Assembly (NCBI RefSeq): GCF_000725885.1
Contig: NZ_JODR01000031.1
Location: 1 to 64,000, forward strand
Source of the DNA: Streptomyces albus subsp. albus
Lineage (GTDB): Bacteria; Actinomycetota; Actinomycetes; Streptomycetales; Streptomycetaceae
DNA: 64,000 bases
Direction of reading: 5' to 3'
Under the pieces are notes generated by a model, which saw only the letters and a list, made by a program, of their open reading frames with translations, did not search any database and was not told the origin of the DNA. This document shows, piece by piece, positions 39,444 to 48,114 of this stretch; positions within the stretch are counted from its first letter, which is position 1, and each line of letters starts with the position of its first letter. A program made the translations under genes and the position numbers.

Positions 39444-40643
39444 TCACCAGTCCACCGGGATCTCGGTGAAGCCCTCCATGAACCCGCCCAGGGCGCGGGG
39501 CAGATCCTGAGCCGGCTTCGCCAGACGGATGCCGGGGAAGCGGCGCAGCAGCGACTCGGTGGCGACCTGGAGCTCCATGCGGGCCAGCGCGGCGCCCACG
39601 CAGTAGTGGATGCCGGCACCGAAGGTCATGTGGTGGTTCTCCTGCCGGCGGATGTCCAGCTCGAAGGGTTTGTCGAACACCTCCGGGTCCATGTTGGCGC
39701 CCTCTTCCGACAGCAGGACACTGGTGCCCTTCTTGATGACCGTGCCGTCGGAGAGGGGGATGTCCGCCACCGCGTACCGCATGGTCCCGACCGACGAGCC
39801 CATGATCTGGGTGCGCAGCAGCTCCTCCACGGCGGAGGGCACCAGCGACCAGTCCTCCTGGATCTCGCGGACCAGCTCGGGGTGGTGCAGCAGCACGGCG
39901 GTGCCCGTGCCGATCTGGCTGGCGGTGGTGACGTAACCGGCGATCAGCAGCCCCTGGCACCAGAAGTGCAGCTCGTGCTCGCTGAGCCGGTTGTCCTCCT
40001 CGTCACGGACCCGGATCAGCTCGCTGACCAGGTCGTCGCCGGGCTCCTTGCGCTTGCTGTCGATCAGGTCGCCCAGGTACTTCCACAGGTTCTGCCGGCA
40101 CCGCCCCACCTCCTCGGGCGGCAGCTTGGTGACCGACAGGAACCCGTCCACGTAGGTGCGGAAGCGGTCACGGTCCTCGGCGGGCACCCCGAGCAGCTTG
40201 CAGATCACCTTGATCGGCAGCGGGAACGCCAGCGCCTCGTTCAGCTCGACGGGGCGCGGCCCGGCGGCCATCTCGTCCAGCAGCTCGTCGGCGATCTGCT
40301 GCACATAGGGGCGCAGCGCCTCGATACGGCGGGCCGTGAACGCCTTGGTCACCAGTGAGCGCACCTGCGTGTGCTTGGGCGGGTCCGGGTCGATCTCCGG
40401 GTCCATGAACAGGTCGTTGTCCTTGGAGATGCGGGCGCAGTCGGGCCGGGCGATGTTCCGCGACAGCCGCTTGTCGGCGAACAGGGCGCGCACGTCCTTG
40501 TAGCGGGTCACCAGGGTCGCCACGTCCCCGCTCGGCAGCGTCACCTCCATCGCGGAGCTGCCGTGCACATGCCGCAGCGCCTCGGGCACCTGCATGGGCG
40601 GGGTCCAGGCGAACGGATACCTGGGCGGGGTCTGAGTGCTCAC
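39444..40643 (-). CDS. Cytochrome P450
   Basis: A 399-residue bacterial P450. The I-helix is IAGYVTTASQ, the ExxR motif is EELLR, and the heme loop FGAGIHYCVGAALARME contains Cys348. In xantholipin- and lysolipin-type clusters a P450 forms the methylenedioxy bridge from an adjacent hydroxy/methoxy pair; this enzyme is a candidate for that or for hydroxylation. GTG 40643 with AAGGGA upstream is preferred over ATG 40658, which has no ribosome site. Confidence 0.92.
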   Translation of the reverse strand: MSTQTPPRYPFAWTPPMQVPEALRHVHGSSAMEVTLPSGDVATLVTRYKDVRALFADKRLSRNIARPDCARISKDNDLFMDPEIDPDPPKHTQVRSLVTKAFTARRIEALRPYVQQIADELLDEMAAGPRPVELNEALAFPLPIKVICKLLGVPAEDRDRFRTYVDGFLSVTKLPPEEVGRCRQNLWKYLGDLIDSKRKEPGDDLVSELIRVRDEEDNRLSEHELHFWCQGLLIAGYVTTASQIGTGTAVLLHHPELVREIQEDWSLVPSAVEELLRTQIMGSSVGTMRYAVADIPLSDGTVIKKGTSVLLSEEGANMDPEVFDKPFELDIRRQENHHMTFGAGIHYCVGAALARMELQVATESLLRRFPGIRLAKPAQDLPRALGGFMEGFTEIPVDW

Positions 40644-40716
40644 GGATCGTCCCTTCATGAGTCGGGTGGTGCGGGCGGTCACTGGGGCGGGGCGGCGCGG
40701 TGCGGCCGGTGCGCCC

Positions 40717-41388
40717 TCACACGGGCCGGCCGGGGCGCGCCCAGGCGGCTTCGGCGAACGCCCACTCGTGGCGGACACCGGTACGGAAGTGCGCCACGAG
40801 TTCCTCGCGCTGGGCCGGAGAAGCGCTCTCGCCGAACTCGTCGGCCAGCGCCCAGAAGGCCCGCACCGCGTACGCGTAGCCCGGGCCCGGGTGGTAGACC
40901 TCGATCCACTTCGCGTACCGGGAACCCGGCCGGTGGCGCTCCAGCAGATCGTCGGACACCTGGTGGTTGAACCACACCATCGGCAGCAGCGCCCCCACCC
41001 CCGCGGCGAACGAGGCCGCCGCCGACGCCCGGAAGAACGCACAGTGGGCCTGCGTCACCGGATTCGCCTCCCCGGGCGGGTCCGCGAGCGGGGCCACGCC
41101 CAGCCCGCCGGCCAGTTCGGCGTACTTCTCCCGCAGCCTGTCGCGGGCCTCCAGCGTGCCGGTGATCGAACGGCCCAGCAGCGCCGTGTGCGCGTCCGCC
41201 CCGGCGACGGCCGCCGAGTGGGCCAGCGCCCGCGCGTAGGCGGGCAGCAGATACGCGGTGTCCTGCTCCACGAAGTGGCTCAGCGACTCGCCCGGCAGGG
41301 TGCCGTCCCGCAGCCCCGACCAGAACGGGTGCACCGTCACCTTCTCCAGCACCGGTTCGGCAAGCTCCCGCAACGTACGGCTCAGCAT
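40717..41388 (-). CDS. TenA-like protein lacking the thiaminase Cys
   Basis: A 223-residue all-helical TenA/heme-oxygenase-like protein (FVEQDTAYLLPAYARAL). Thiaminase II enzymes have a nucleophilic Cys in an LLPC motif near residue 135; here the motif reads ALLPMVWF with Met137. Thiamine hydrolysis is therefore unlikely, and recruitment to polyketide tailoring or carrier function is possible. It sits between the amidotransferase and P450 genes in one operon. GTG 41394 is an alternative start. Confidence 0.78.
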   Translation of the reverse strand: MLSRTLRELAEPVLEKVTVHPFWSGLRDGTLPGESLSHFVEQDTAYLLPAYARALAHSAAVAGADAHTALLGRSITGTLEARDRLREKYAELAGGLGVAPLADPPGEANPVTQAHCAFFRASAAASFAAGVGALLPMVWFNHQVSDDLLERHRPGSRYAKWIEVYHPGPGYAYAVRAFWALADEFGESASPAQREELVAHFRTGVRHEWAFAEAAWARPGRPV

Positions 41389-41414
41389 CGTCACGCCCCT
41401 TCTCGGTTCGGCTC

Positions 41415-43271
41415 TCACAGCTCCAGCCGCACCCGGTGGTGCCGCAGCCACGCGTCCAGCTGGAGCACCATCTCCACGTTGCGGCGCTCGCCCCACCCGT
41501 CCACCGCCACCGGCCGCTCCTCGCGGGCCAGCTCCGCGCACGCGGGCCCGTCCAGCAGGGGCCGCACCGGGCTGGCCGGGTCGGTGACGACCGCGTTGAA
41601 CCGGTCGCGCAGCACCTGCCCGTAGCGCGGGTCCTGGGTGACGGGGAAGGGGCTCTTGCGGCGCCGGGTCACCGACGCGGGCAGCAGATCGGCCACCGCG
41701 GCGCGCAGCACGCTCTTCTCCCGGCCGTCGGCGGTCTTCATCGCCCACGGGATGTTGGTGACGTACTCGACCAGCCGGTGATCGCAGTACGGCACCCGCA
41801 GCTCCAGGCCGACGGCCATGCTCAGCCGGTCGTCGCGGGCCAGCAGCAGCGGCAGCCAGCGCGTCAGATGGGCGTGCCCGACCCGCCGCATCACCTGCTC
41901 GGTCCCCGCCTCGCCGGGCACCTCGGGCACCTCGGCGACCGTCTCCGCCCAGCGCTGCGCCGAGTAGCCCGGCACGTCGATCTTCCGCAGCAGCCCCGGA
42001 TCGAGCAGCCCGGTACTCATACCGTGCGGCGCCACCCGCAGCCCCATCGTCACCCAGGGGAAGTTCGCGGTGTCCACCAAGGTCGGGTCGCGGAAGGACT
42101 GGTAGCCGCCGAAGAGTTCGTCGGCGACCTCGCCCATCAGCGCGACGGTGGACCGCTGCCGCACCGCCCGCAGCAGCAGGTACAACGACCGGTCCATGTC
42201 CGGGATGGGCCGCGGCAGATCCTGGGCGCGCAGCGCCGCCGCGTCCACCACCGGGTCCGCCAGATCGCTGGTGCGCAGCACCACCGGCTCGTGATCGGTG
42301 CCCACATGACGGGCGACCTCGGCGGCATAGGGGGCGTCCGGGTCCTCGTGCCAGAAGTCCTTGCGGAACCGTTCGGTGTGCCCCTCGAAGTCCACCGCGA
42401 ACGTCCGCGGCCGGCCCTCCCCGCAGCGCGCCGCGAACGCGGCCAGCGCACTGGAGTCCACCCCGCCCGACAGCAGGGTGCACAGCGGTACGTCCGACAC
42501 CAGGTGCGCGGCAACCGACTCCTGGAGCAGCCCCCGCACGGTCTCCACCGTCCGCTCCTGCGTGTCCGGGTGCTCGTGGTGGGGCAGCGACCAGTACCGC
42601 GACTGGCGCAGCACCGGCGAGCCCGCGCCCGGCTCGAAGACGGCCGTGCAACCGGCGGGCAGCTCCCGCATGCCCCGGTAGACGGCGTGCCCCGGAGTGG
42701 CGATGTAGGCCAGCAGCTCGGCCAGGCCCTCCGCGTCCACCACGCACTCCAGCGACGGGTGCGCCAGCAGCGCCTTCGGCTCCGAGCCGAACAGCAGCCC
42801 GTCGGCGGTGTGCGCGAAGTACAGCGGTTTCACACCCAGCCGGTCCCGCGCCAGCAGCAGCCGGCGCCGCGCCGGGTCCCACACCGCGAAGGCGAACATC
42901 CCCTCCAGATGCTCGACGCACCGCTCGCCCCACTCCAGATAGGCCCGCAGCACCACCTCGGTGTCCCCCGCGGTACGGAACCGGTGCCCCAGCCCCTCCA
43001 GCCGCGACCGCACCCGCCGGTAGTTGTAGACCTCACCGTTGTGCACGAGGACGGCCAGGGTGCGTCCGTCCTCCTCGGCCGCCATCGGCTGCGGTGAGCC
43101 CGCCACGTCGAGGACCGCCAGCCTGCGGTGCCCCAGCGCGGCGTCGGCGTCGGCCCACACGCCCTCGTCGTCCGGCCCCCGGTTGGCCAGCGTCGCCGTC
43201 ATCGTCCGCACGGTGACCGCCTCCTCGCGCAGATCCCGCGCGAAGTCCACCCAGCCCGCTATGCCGCACAT
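41415..43271 (-). CDS. Asparagine-synthetase-like glutamine amidotransferase
   Basis: A 618-residue class II amidotransferase. Cys2 (MCGIAGW) is the glutaminase nucleophile, NRGPDDEG and GEVYNY follow, and the synthetase half has the ATP loop LLSGGVDSSALAA. Length and order match AsnB. Homologues in type II PKS clusters (FdmV, LlpA, XanA, OxyD) amidate a carboxyl to give a malonamate starter or a lactam nitrogen, and I infer the same role here. It overlaps the glycosyltransferase by 13 bp. Confidence 0.92.
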   Translation of the reverse strand: MCGIAGWVDFARDLREEAVTVRTMTATLANRGPDDEGVWADADAALGHRRLAVLDVAGSPQPMAAEEDGRTLAVLVHNGEVYNYRRVRSRLEGLGHRFRTAGDTEVVLRAYLEWGERCVEHLEGMFAFAVWDPARRRLLLARDRLGVKPLYFAHTADGLLFGSEPKALLAHPSLECVVDAEGLAELLAYIATPGHAVYRGMRELPAGCTAVFEPGAGSPVLRQSRYWSLPHHEHPDTQERTVETVRGLLQESVAAHLVSDVPLCTLLSGGVDSSALAAFAARCGEGRPRTFAVDFEGHTERFRKDFWHEDPDAPYAAEVARHVGTDHEPVVLRTSDLADPVVDAAALRAQDLPRPIPDMDRSLYLLLRAVRQRSTVALMGEVADELFGGYQSFRDPTLVDTANFPWVTMGLRVAPHGMSTGLLDPGLLRKIDVPGYSAQRWAETVAEVPEVPGEAGTEQVMRRVGHAHLTRWLPLLLARDDRLSMAVGLELRVPYCDHRLVEYVTNIPWAMKTADGREKSVLRAAVADLLPASVTRRRKSPFPVTQDPRYGQVLRDRFNAVVTDPASPVRPLLDGPACAELAREERPVAVDGWGERRNVEMVLQLDAWLRHHRVRLEL

Positions 43272-44455
43272 GCGACCACCCGCTCGGCCAGCACCCCGGC
43301 GACCTCGGCGGGCGACGGCTGCGCCAGCATCTCGTCGCGCAGCGCCCGCGCCGCCTCCCGCCGGCCGGCGCCCTCGGCCGCGTCCAGCAGCCGCGCCGCC
43401 TCCTCGCGCAGCCGCTCACCGCTCGCCTCGTCCCGCGTCAGCACCTCACCCGCACCGGCCGCCAGCAGCCGCGCCGCGTGCCCGGCGTGATCGGGAAGCT
43501 GGGGGACCAGCAGCAGCGGCAGCCCCGCCCGCAGCGACGTCAGCACGGTCCCCGCACCGCCGTGCGCGACCACCAGATCGGCGCCGTCCACCACGCTGTG
43601 CAGCGGCGCGTCCACGACCACCCGCACCCCCTCGGGCAGCTCGCCCAGCAGCGGCAGCTGCGCCGAGGTGACGGCCAGCACCGTCTGAGTGCCCGGCAGC
43701 GACGCCACGGCCCGCGCGGCGTGCCCCGCCAGGAAGAGCGCCCCGTCCAGCCGGGCCATGGTGTGCCCCCACGTGACGACGATCCTGCGCCGCCCGCGAC
43801 GCGGTGGCGGCAGCGGCGGATCGGGCGGCGTCCCCGGCCCGTTGAACGGCACGTACCGCATCGGCAGCCGCTCCTCGCCCGCCTGCGCCGGCACCTGGAA
43901 GCCCGGCGGGCACGGATCGACGGTGCAGCTGCCGAACGGGTCGTAGCCCGCCGGGTCCACCCCCACCCGCTCGGCCAGCGGCGCCAGCGCCTTCGGCAGC
44001 AGCGGCCGGGCCCGCGCCATCAGATCGGCCCCGTACAGCAGCCGCACGGCCGGTATCCCGGCGGCGGCGGCACCCAGCGGGCCGGCCAGCGCCGTCGGCT
44101 CGAACACCACCAGATCGGCCCCGCGGCGGCGGGCCACCTCCGCGACCCCGTCGACCATCGAATCCGCGTGCGCGGTGAACATCCGCAGCGCACGCGGACC
44201 CCTGCCCTCCCGCGGCGCCCGCCGGTCGCCCACCGGATCGTCCTGGCTGGGCAGCACATAGCCGCGCACCATGCCGACGCCGTCCACGTCCTTGCCGACG
44301 GCCACGCCCGGCAGCCCCGTCCGCCCGATCAGCGGCAACAGCTCCGGCTGGCTCGCGACCAGCACCTCGTGCCCCGCACTGCGGCAGGCCCAGGCCAACG
44401 GCACCAGCGCATACAGATGGGAGGGCCAGGCCCAGGTCGTGAACAGTACCCGCAT
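43259..44455 (-). CDS. GT1-family (MGT) glycosyltransferase
   Basis: A 398-residue GT-B glycosyltransferase beginning MRVLFTTWAWPSHLYALVPLAWA. The donor-binding signature VAHGGAGTVLTSLRAGLPLLLVPQ is intact. This family transfers deoxysugars or glucose/glucuronate to antibiotics. No deoxysugar genes are in the window, so the donor comes from primary metabolism or elsewhere. ATG 44455 is chosen, with AAGGGG 13 nt upstream, a long spacing. It leads the minus-strand tailoring operon. Confidence 0.88.
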   Translation of the reverse strand: MRVLFTTWAWPSHLYALVPLAWACRSAGHEVLVASQPELLPLIGRTGLPGVAVGKDVDGVGMVRGYVLPSQDDPVGDRRAPREGRGPRALRMFTAHADSMVDGVAEVARRRGADLVVFEPTALAGPLGAAAAGIPAVRLLYGADLMARARPLLPKALAPLAERVGVDPAGYDPFGSCTVDPCPPGFQVPAQAGEERLPMRYVPFNGPGTPPDPPLPPPRRGRRRIVVTWGHTMARLDGALFLAGHAARAVASLPGTQTVLAVTSAQLPLLGELPEGVRVVVDAPLHSVVDGADLVVAHGGAGTVLTSLRAGLPLLLVPQLPDHAGHAARLLAAGAGEVLTRDEASGERLREEAARLLDAAEGAGRREAARALRDEMLAQPSPAEVAGVLAERVVACAA

Positions 44456-44554
44456 CGCAGCCACAGCCCCTTCGTCGACAACGGTGACGACGCAGACCGT
44501 GGCCGAGCCGGCTAGGGCGCCGGTCGCCCCCCGCTCAAGCCCCGACGGCTCCCC

Positions 44555-44636
44555 GGCGTGGAGCGGGCATGCCGGCTCCCCCGGTGTGGAGCGGCGCGCT
44601 GGGTCCCTCGGTGTGGAGCGGCGCGCTGGGTCGCGG
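44555..44636. repeat. Three tandem copies of a 27-28-bp repeat
   Basis: Units start at 44555, 44583 and 44610; the last two share their first 22 bases (beginning GGTGTGGAGCGGCGCG) and the first is diverged. They lie in the 386-bp gene-free gap (44456-44841) upstream of the glycosyltransferase operon. Confidence 0.7.
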
Positions 44637-44644
44637 GCAGGGCC

Positions 44645-44850
44645 GAGGACCCCATGTCTGGGCTCGGCCGGGCGCCTTCGGCGGTGGTCAGTCGGGGAGG
44701 GCCCCACGTCTGGGCCGGGCCCGGGCGCCTTCGGGGGCGGTCAGTCGGGGAGGGTCCCGCGTCAGGGCCCGGTCGGCGCCTTCGGCGGTGGTCAGTCGGG
44801 GAGGGCCCCACGTGTGCCCGCCCGGGCACCTCCGGCGGCGGTCAGCCCGC
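44645..44850. repeat. Four tandem copies of a 51-53-bp repeat
   Basis: Units start at 44645, 44697, 44750 and 44801 and share CGCCTTCGG and GTCAGTCGGGGAG. Small length differences show independent insertions and deletions. The array runs to the 3' end of the small gene at 44842. Open frames across it are artefacts of repeated low-complexity DNA. Confidence 0.75.
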
Positions 44851-45063
44851 GTCGCCGGGCCCCCACACATCGGGACCGCCGCCGCGCCACTCGATCGGGG
44901 CGCGCTCGTGGAAGTTCACATCCTCGGGGTCGAACCCGGCCCGGCGCAGGAGTTCCAGCAGGTCAGCGCTGCTGTAGGCGCGGCCGAGGATCGCGCCCCG
45001 CGCACGCACGCGGCGCCCGCCGTCCTCATCGGGCGGATACACGACGATCGGAGCACCAGCCAT
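44842..45063 (-). CDS. Small hypothetical protein
   Basis: A 73-residue protein (MAGAPIVVYPPDEDGGRRVR at the N terminus, then LLELLRRAGFDPEDVNF). I do not recognise a family. The codons show strong GC3 bias and the frame is open until the repeat array, so it is probably real. No function can be assigned. Confidence 0.55.
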   Translation of the reverse strand: MAGAPIVVYPPDEDGGRRVRARGAILGRAYSSADLLELLRRAGFDPEDVNFHERAPIEWRGGGPDVWGPGDAG

Positions 45064-45167
45064 GCACCCACTCTGCGCCGGGTGCCCGCGATCGGCACCG
45101 CGAGAGGGCCCGACCGAGCGGCCCGTACGCACAGGGGGGCACGTCTTCGCGCCCCGCGCCTCCTGGA

Positions 45168-45656
45168 TCAGCCCTTCCGGGCTGCCCCCGGCGGCCACAC
45201 CACGGTGACAGCCAGCCCTTCGGTCCGTGCCAGCTGCACCGTGTCGGCGGTGCCGCCGCCCTTCCCGGAGGGCGGCCGGCCGTCCCACACGGCCACCAGC
45301 CGGTCGGCACGCCGCAGCAGCTCGGCGTTGGCCGCTTCGTACGCCGCCCGGTTCGCGGTCTCGTGCGGCATCACCACGACCTGGGAAGCCGCCGCGCGGA
45401 GCCGGTCGAAGGTCGGCGCGTGCTCCGGTTTCACCTTGGCGTCCCGGTAGTCGCGGGACGGCAGGACGACCACCAGCCGGCCGCCTGCATCGAGGACGGC
45501 TTCCGCGAACAGGCTGTCGCTGCCCTTCGCGATGCACGAGACGCCGACCAGCCCGGCGGGCTCGTAATCGGCCAGGACCTTGTCCAGCGCGTCACGGACG
45601 AGCGGCACCGTCTCGTCCGTCAGGTCCATGTGTCCTGTCACCGCGAGAGTGGTCAT
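45168..45656 (-). CDS. SLOG-type nucleotide-binding protein
   Basis: A 162-residue Rossmann-like protein beginning MTTLAVTGHMDLTDETVPLV, with SCIAKGSDSLFAEAVLDAGG and LVVVLPS, the pattern of SLOG/LOG-like domains (DprA, DUF1273 relatives). Such domains bind nucleotide ligands or nucleic acid. It is divergent from the XRE-type regulator at 45842, which may control it. ATG 45656 has a GAAGGG site. Confidence 0.65.
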   Translation of the reverse strand: MTTLAVTGHMDLTDETVPLVRDALDKVLADYEPAGLVGVSCIAKGSDSLFAEAVLDAGGRLVVVLPSRDYRDAKVKPEHAPTFDRLRAAASQVVVMPHETANRAAYEAANAELLRRADRLVAVWDGRPPSGKGGGTADTVQLARTEGLAVTVVWPPGAARKG

Positions 45657-45841
45657 GGATGGCCCTTCATCGGTTCCGCCGTTACGGCATGGTGGCGGAA
45701 CGCGCCGAGTGTGGTCCTGTAACGCGTCCGGTGCTGCCAACGGCCCCTGGCCGCAGAGGAGTAGAGAGCCGGACGCATCGCCCCACCGAGCCCCGGCGGC
45801 GTACCGTTTTGAGTGTCGAATCCAGAACGGAGAGTGACAGT

Positions 45842-47011
45842 ATGCCCGAGAATTGTGACACGCACATCGGGGCGCGCATGCGTGACATCCGCAAGCGCCG
45901 CGGCCTGACGCAACGTGAGTTGGCGACGGCTTCCGGGGTCTCTCTCTCGCTCGTCCGGAAGCTGGAACAGGGTGAGGTACGGGACACCCGTATGGAGACC
46001 GCCCACCGGCTCGCCCGTTCCCTGCGTGTGGCGACGTCGAGCCTTCTCCGGCGAGAAGAGGTGGTGAAACCTGTTGCCGAGCCGTGGCGTCCGCTTCAGG
46101 AGGCCGTCGAGCACCCGCCCGGCCAGCCAGACGAGGAGCCGTCCATCGACGGCGCCCGCTCGTCGCTGCCTGCCCTGCGTTCCGCTTTCTTCAAGAACCA
46201 CTTGCAGGAGGTCTCGGCCTTGCTCGTGCCGCTTCTGCGCGATGTCGACGTGCTCGGCGACGGCGAGGAAGCGCGCGCTCTGCGCGCACACGCTCTCCAG
46301 ATCGCGGGGAGCGTGTTGACTCAGGCCAGCCAGTTCGGCGCGGCCGAAACGGCGCTGTCACGTGCGGCCGACGCCGCGCCCGACCGTCTGCGGGCCGCGT
46401 CGGTCAGGACGACATGGACATGGCTCCTGGTGCGGCAAGGACGCTTGGCGGAAGCACGGGAGATGGCGACGCGGTGGGCGGACGAAGTCGAACCGCGCAT
46501 CTCCCGGGCCACGACTGAGGAACTGGCCGCGTGGGGCTGGCTTCTCCTTCAGGTGTCCGCCGCGAGCCTGCGCGACAACCGGGCGGGAGAGGCCCAGGAC
46601 GCGATGCGCCTGGCCCGTTCGGTGGCGGTGATGACGGGCAAGGAGCTGCCTCGGGGTGACAGTCGGCTGGCGACCTGGGGACCGGTGACCGTGGCGTACA
46701 AGAACGCGGAGCGTGGCATCGTCCTCGACCGCCCCGACGAGGTCTTGAAGGTGGCGGACCAGCTGAAAGCGGTCGGACCGGCCGCGAGCACGGAGTTCCA
46801 CCGGCACCGGATGGACGTCGCGCGAGCGCACGTCATGATGCGTCAGTACGGGGAAGCGGTCGATGTCCTCTCGGAGGTACGGGCGCAGGCCCCGGAATGG
46901 CTGGCTGAACAGCGGTCGGCGCGCGATGTCATGGCAGAGGTGGTCCAGCACCGTCGCACGCTGACTCCCGGAATGCGGGAGCTGGCCGATGAGGTGGGCG
47001 TGCCGATGTAA
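45842..47011 (+). CDS. XRE-family HTH regulator with TPR-like domain
   Basis: A 389-residue protein. The N-terminal helix-turn-helix is RRGLTQRELATASGVSLSLV (about residues 19-38); the rest is alpha-helical with TPR-like helix pairs (AAETALSRAADAAPDRLRAA). Proteins of this layout are common Streptomyces regulators paired with small downstream genes, as here. Codon usage is slightly less GC-biased than in the PKS genes. ATG 45842 has a GGAGAG site. Confidence 0.85.
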   Translation: MPENCDTHIGARMRDIRKRRGLTQRELATASGVSLSLVRKLEQGEVRDTRMETAHRLARSLRVATSSLLRREEVVKPVAEPWRPLQEAVEHPPGQPDEEPSIDGARSSLPALRSAFFKNHLQEVSALLVPLLRDVDVLGDGEEARALRAHALQIAGSVLTQASQFGAAETALSRAADAAPDRLRAASVRTTWTWLLVRQGRLAEAREMATRWADEVEPRISRATTEELAAWGWLLLQVSAASLRDNRAGEAQDAMRLARSVAVMTGKELPRGDSRLATWGPVTVAYKNAERGIVLDRPDEVLKVADQLKAVGPAASTEFHRHRMDVARAHVMMRQYGEAVDVLSEVRAQAPEWLAEQRSARDVMAEVVQHRRTLTPGMRELADEVGVPM

Positions 47012-47123
47012 CTCCTGTTGGTACTTCCGGGTCCCCGCAGGTGAAAGTGCCATGGTGACTGAGATCTCACCTGGCTACGCTCAGTAGCGCTCCGACTACT
47101 CTCGACTTTCATAGGGGTGCACT

Positions 47124-47324
47124 GTGCTCACCGGCCAGAAACCGGACCTCCCGTCGTTCACCGCAGCCGCCCCCGCTCCGGTGGACGCCCCTGACTCGCC
47201 CGATGCCCCCGGCAACGGTGCCTGCCTGGTGGGCGAGACCACCGCGCACACCCGGCCACCTGCCCCCGCATGGACCGGCCGCATCGCGTTCCACCGACAG
47301 TCGGGCGGAGGCGCCCGGTCATGA
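47124..47324 (+). CDS. Small hypothetical protein
   Basis: A 66-residue, Ala/Pro-rich protein with no recognised domain. GTG 47124 follows AGGGG; the stop overlaps the next start (ATGA), which supports expression. A perfect 5-bp-arm inverted repeat (47074-47088) lies about 40 bp upstream and could be an operator of the XRE regulator. Confidence 0.5.
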   Translation: MLTGQKPDLPSFTAAAPAPVDAPDSPDAPGNGACLVGETTAHTRPPAPAWTGRIAFHRQSGGGARS

Positions 47325-47665
47325 GTCGTATGACGATGCGGGTGTCCCGTGATTCGGGGCGTACGTGGTCACGGGAGCGGACCGTGACGGGGGAGGGGGC
47401 GCCTCCGGTGTGGGTGCCGTGCCCGCCATGCCGGTGTCCGCGCTGTGGCGAGGGGCGGGACGCGACCGTTCCTGACCCCGCGATCGAGTCCGTGCGGGCG
47501 GCGCTGGAACGCGATCTGACGCCCTGTTCCGGGTGCGGGCAGATGCCGCGCCTGGAGGTGACCGCCACGCCGGTGGCCGGGGACCGTCCGCCCCTCATCA
47601 GTGTGACTTGCCGTTGCGGCTGCCCGCCCCGGCGGTACCCCTCGAAGGAGACCCAGGATGGCTGA
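47321..47665 (+). CDS. Small Cys-rich (zinc-ribbon-like) hypothetical protein
   Basis: A 114-residue protein with three clustered Cys groups (CPPCRCPRCG, CSGCG and CRCGC), suggesting zinc binding. No known family recognised. It is coupled to the gene before it and overlaps the next by 8 bp, so the three small genes after the XRE regulator look like one unit. Confidence 0.55.
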   Translation: MSRMTMRVSRDSGRTWSRERTVTGEGAPPVWVPCPPCRCPRCGEGRDATVPDPAIESVRAALERDLTPCSGCGQMPRLEVTATPVAGDRPPLISVTCRCGCPPRRYPSKETQDG

Positions 47666-48052
47666 GCGGACGGCTCGCAGTCTCACTCTGGTGCGGCACA
47701 TGCGGTGGAAGCTGCACATCGTCGGCCACCATGACGCCGCGCAGTCCCGTTTCCTGGCCGGGAGCTGGCGCACCAGCACTGCCGAGGACCGGGCCCACGC
47801 GCTGTCCTGCCTCGCGTGGGATGCGAGGGAACGGCCCCTCCCGCACAGCACCCCCGGGCCCGCCCGCACGCTTGCCGGCCGGCTGCGCCGCGCCGCCCGC
47901 GACACCGCGACGGCGAAACCCTGTTCACCGCCGATCCGGACGGGAGCGCCGACCCCCTCACGCAGATGCGAGCCGCCGTCCTCCTCGCCCACGCCGCGCT
48001 CCGTGACGACTGCTGGGACAGCATGCCCGGCACCGGGGTGCGCGAGAAGTGA
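47658..48052 (+). pseudogene. Small hypothetical gene with an apparent frameshift
   Basis: The frame starting MAERTARSLTLVRHMRWKLH has strong third-position GC bias until about 47920. After that the same bias continues in another frame, GETLFTADPDGS to GVREK, ending at TGA 48050-48052. Joining them needs one extra base near 47915-47925. Intact, the product would be about 130 residues. Either a sequencing error or a recent frameshift mutation explains this. Confidence 0.6.
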
Positions 48053-48114
48053 CCCGCGCGCGCCCAGGAGGGAAACGGATGGTTCCGGCGTGGCCGTCCC
48101 GATAATGTCGGGCG

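Noticed and set aside
44558..45450. Several plus-strand open frames across the tandem repeats
   Set aside because: They are translations of repeats in low-complexity DNA opposite the small genes at 44842 and 45168; no ribosome sites or domains.
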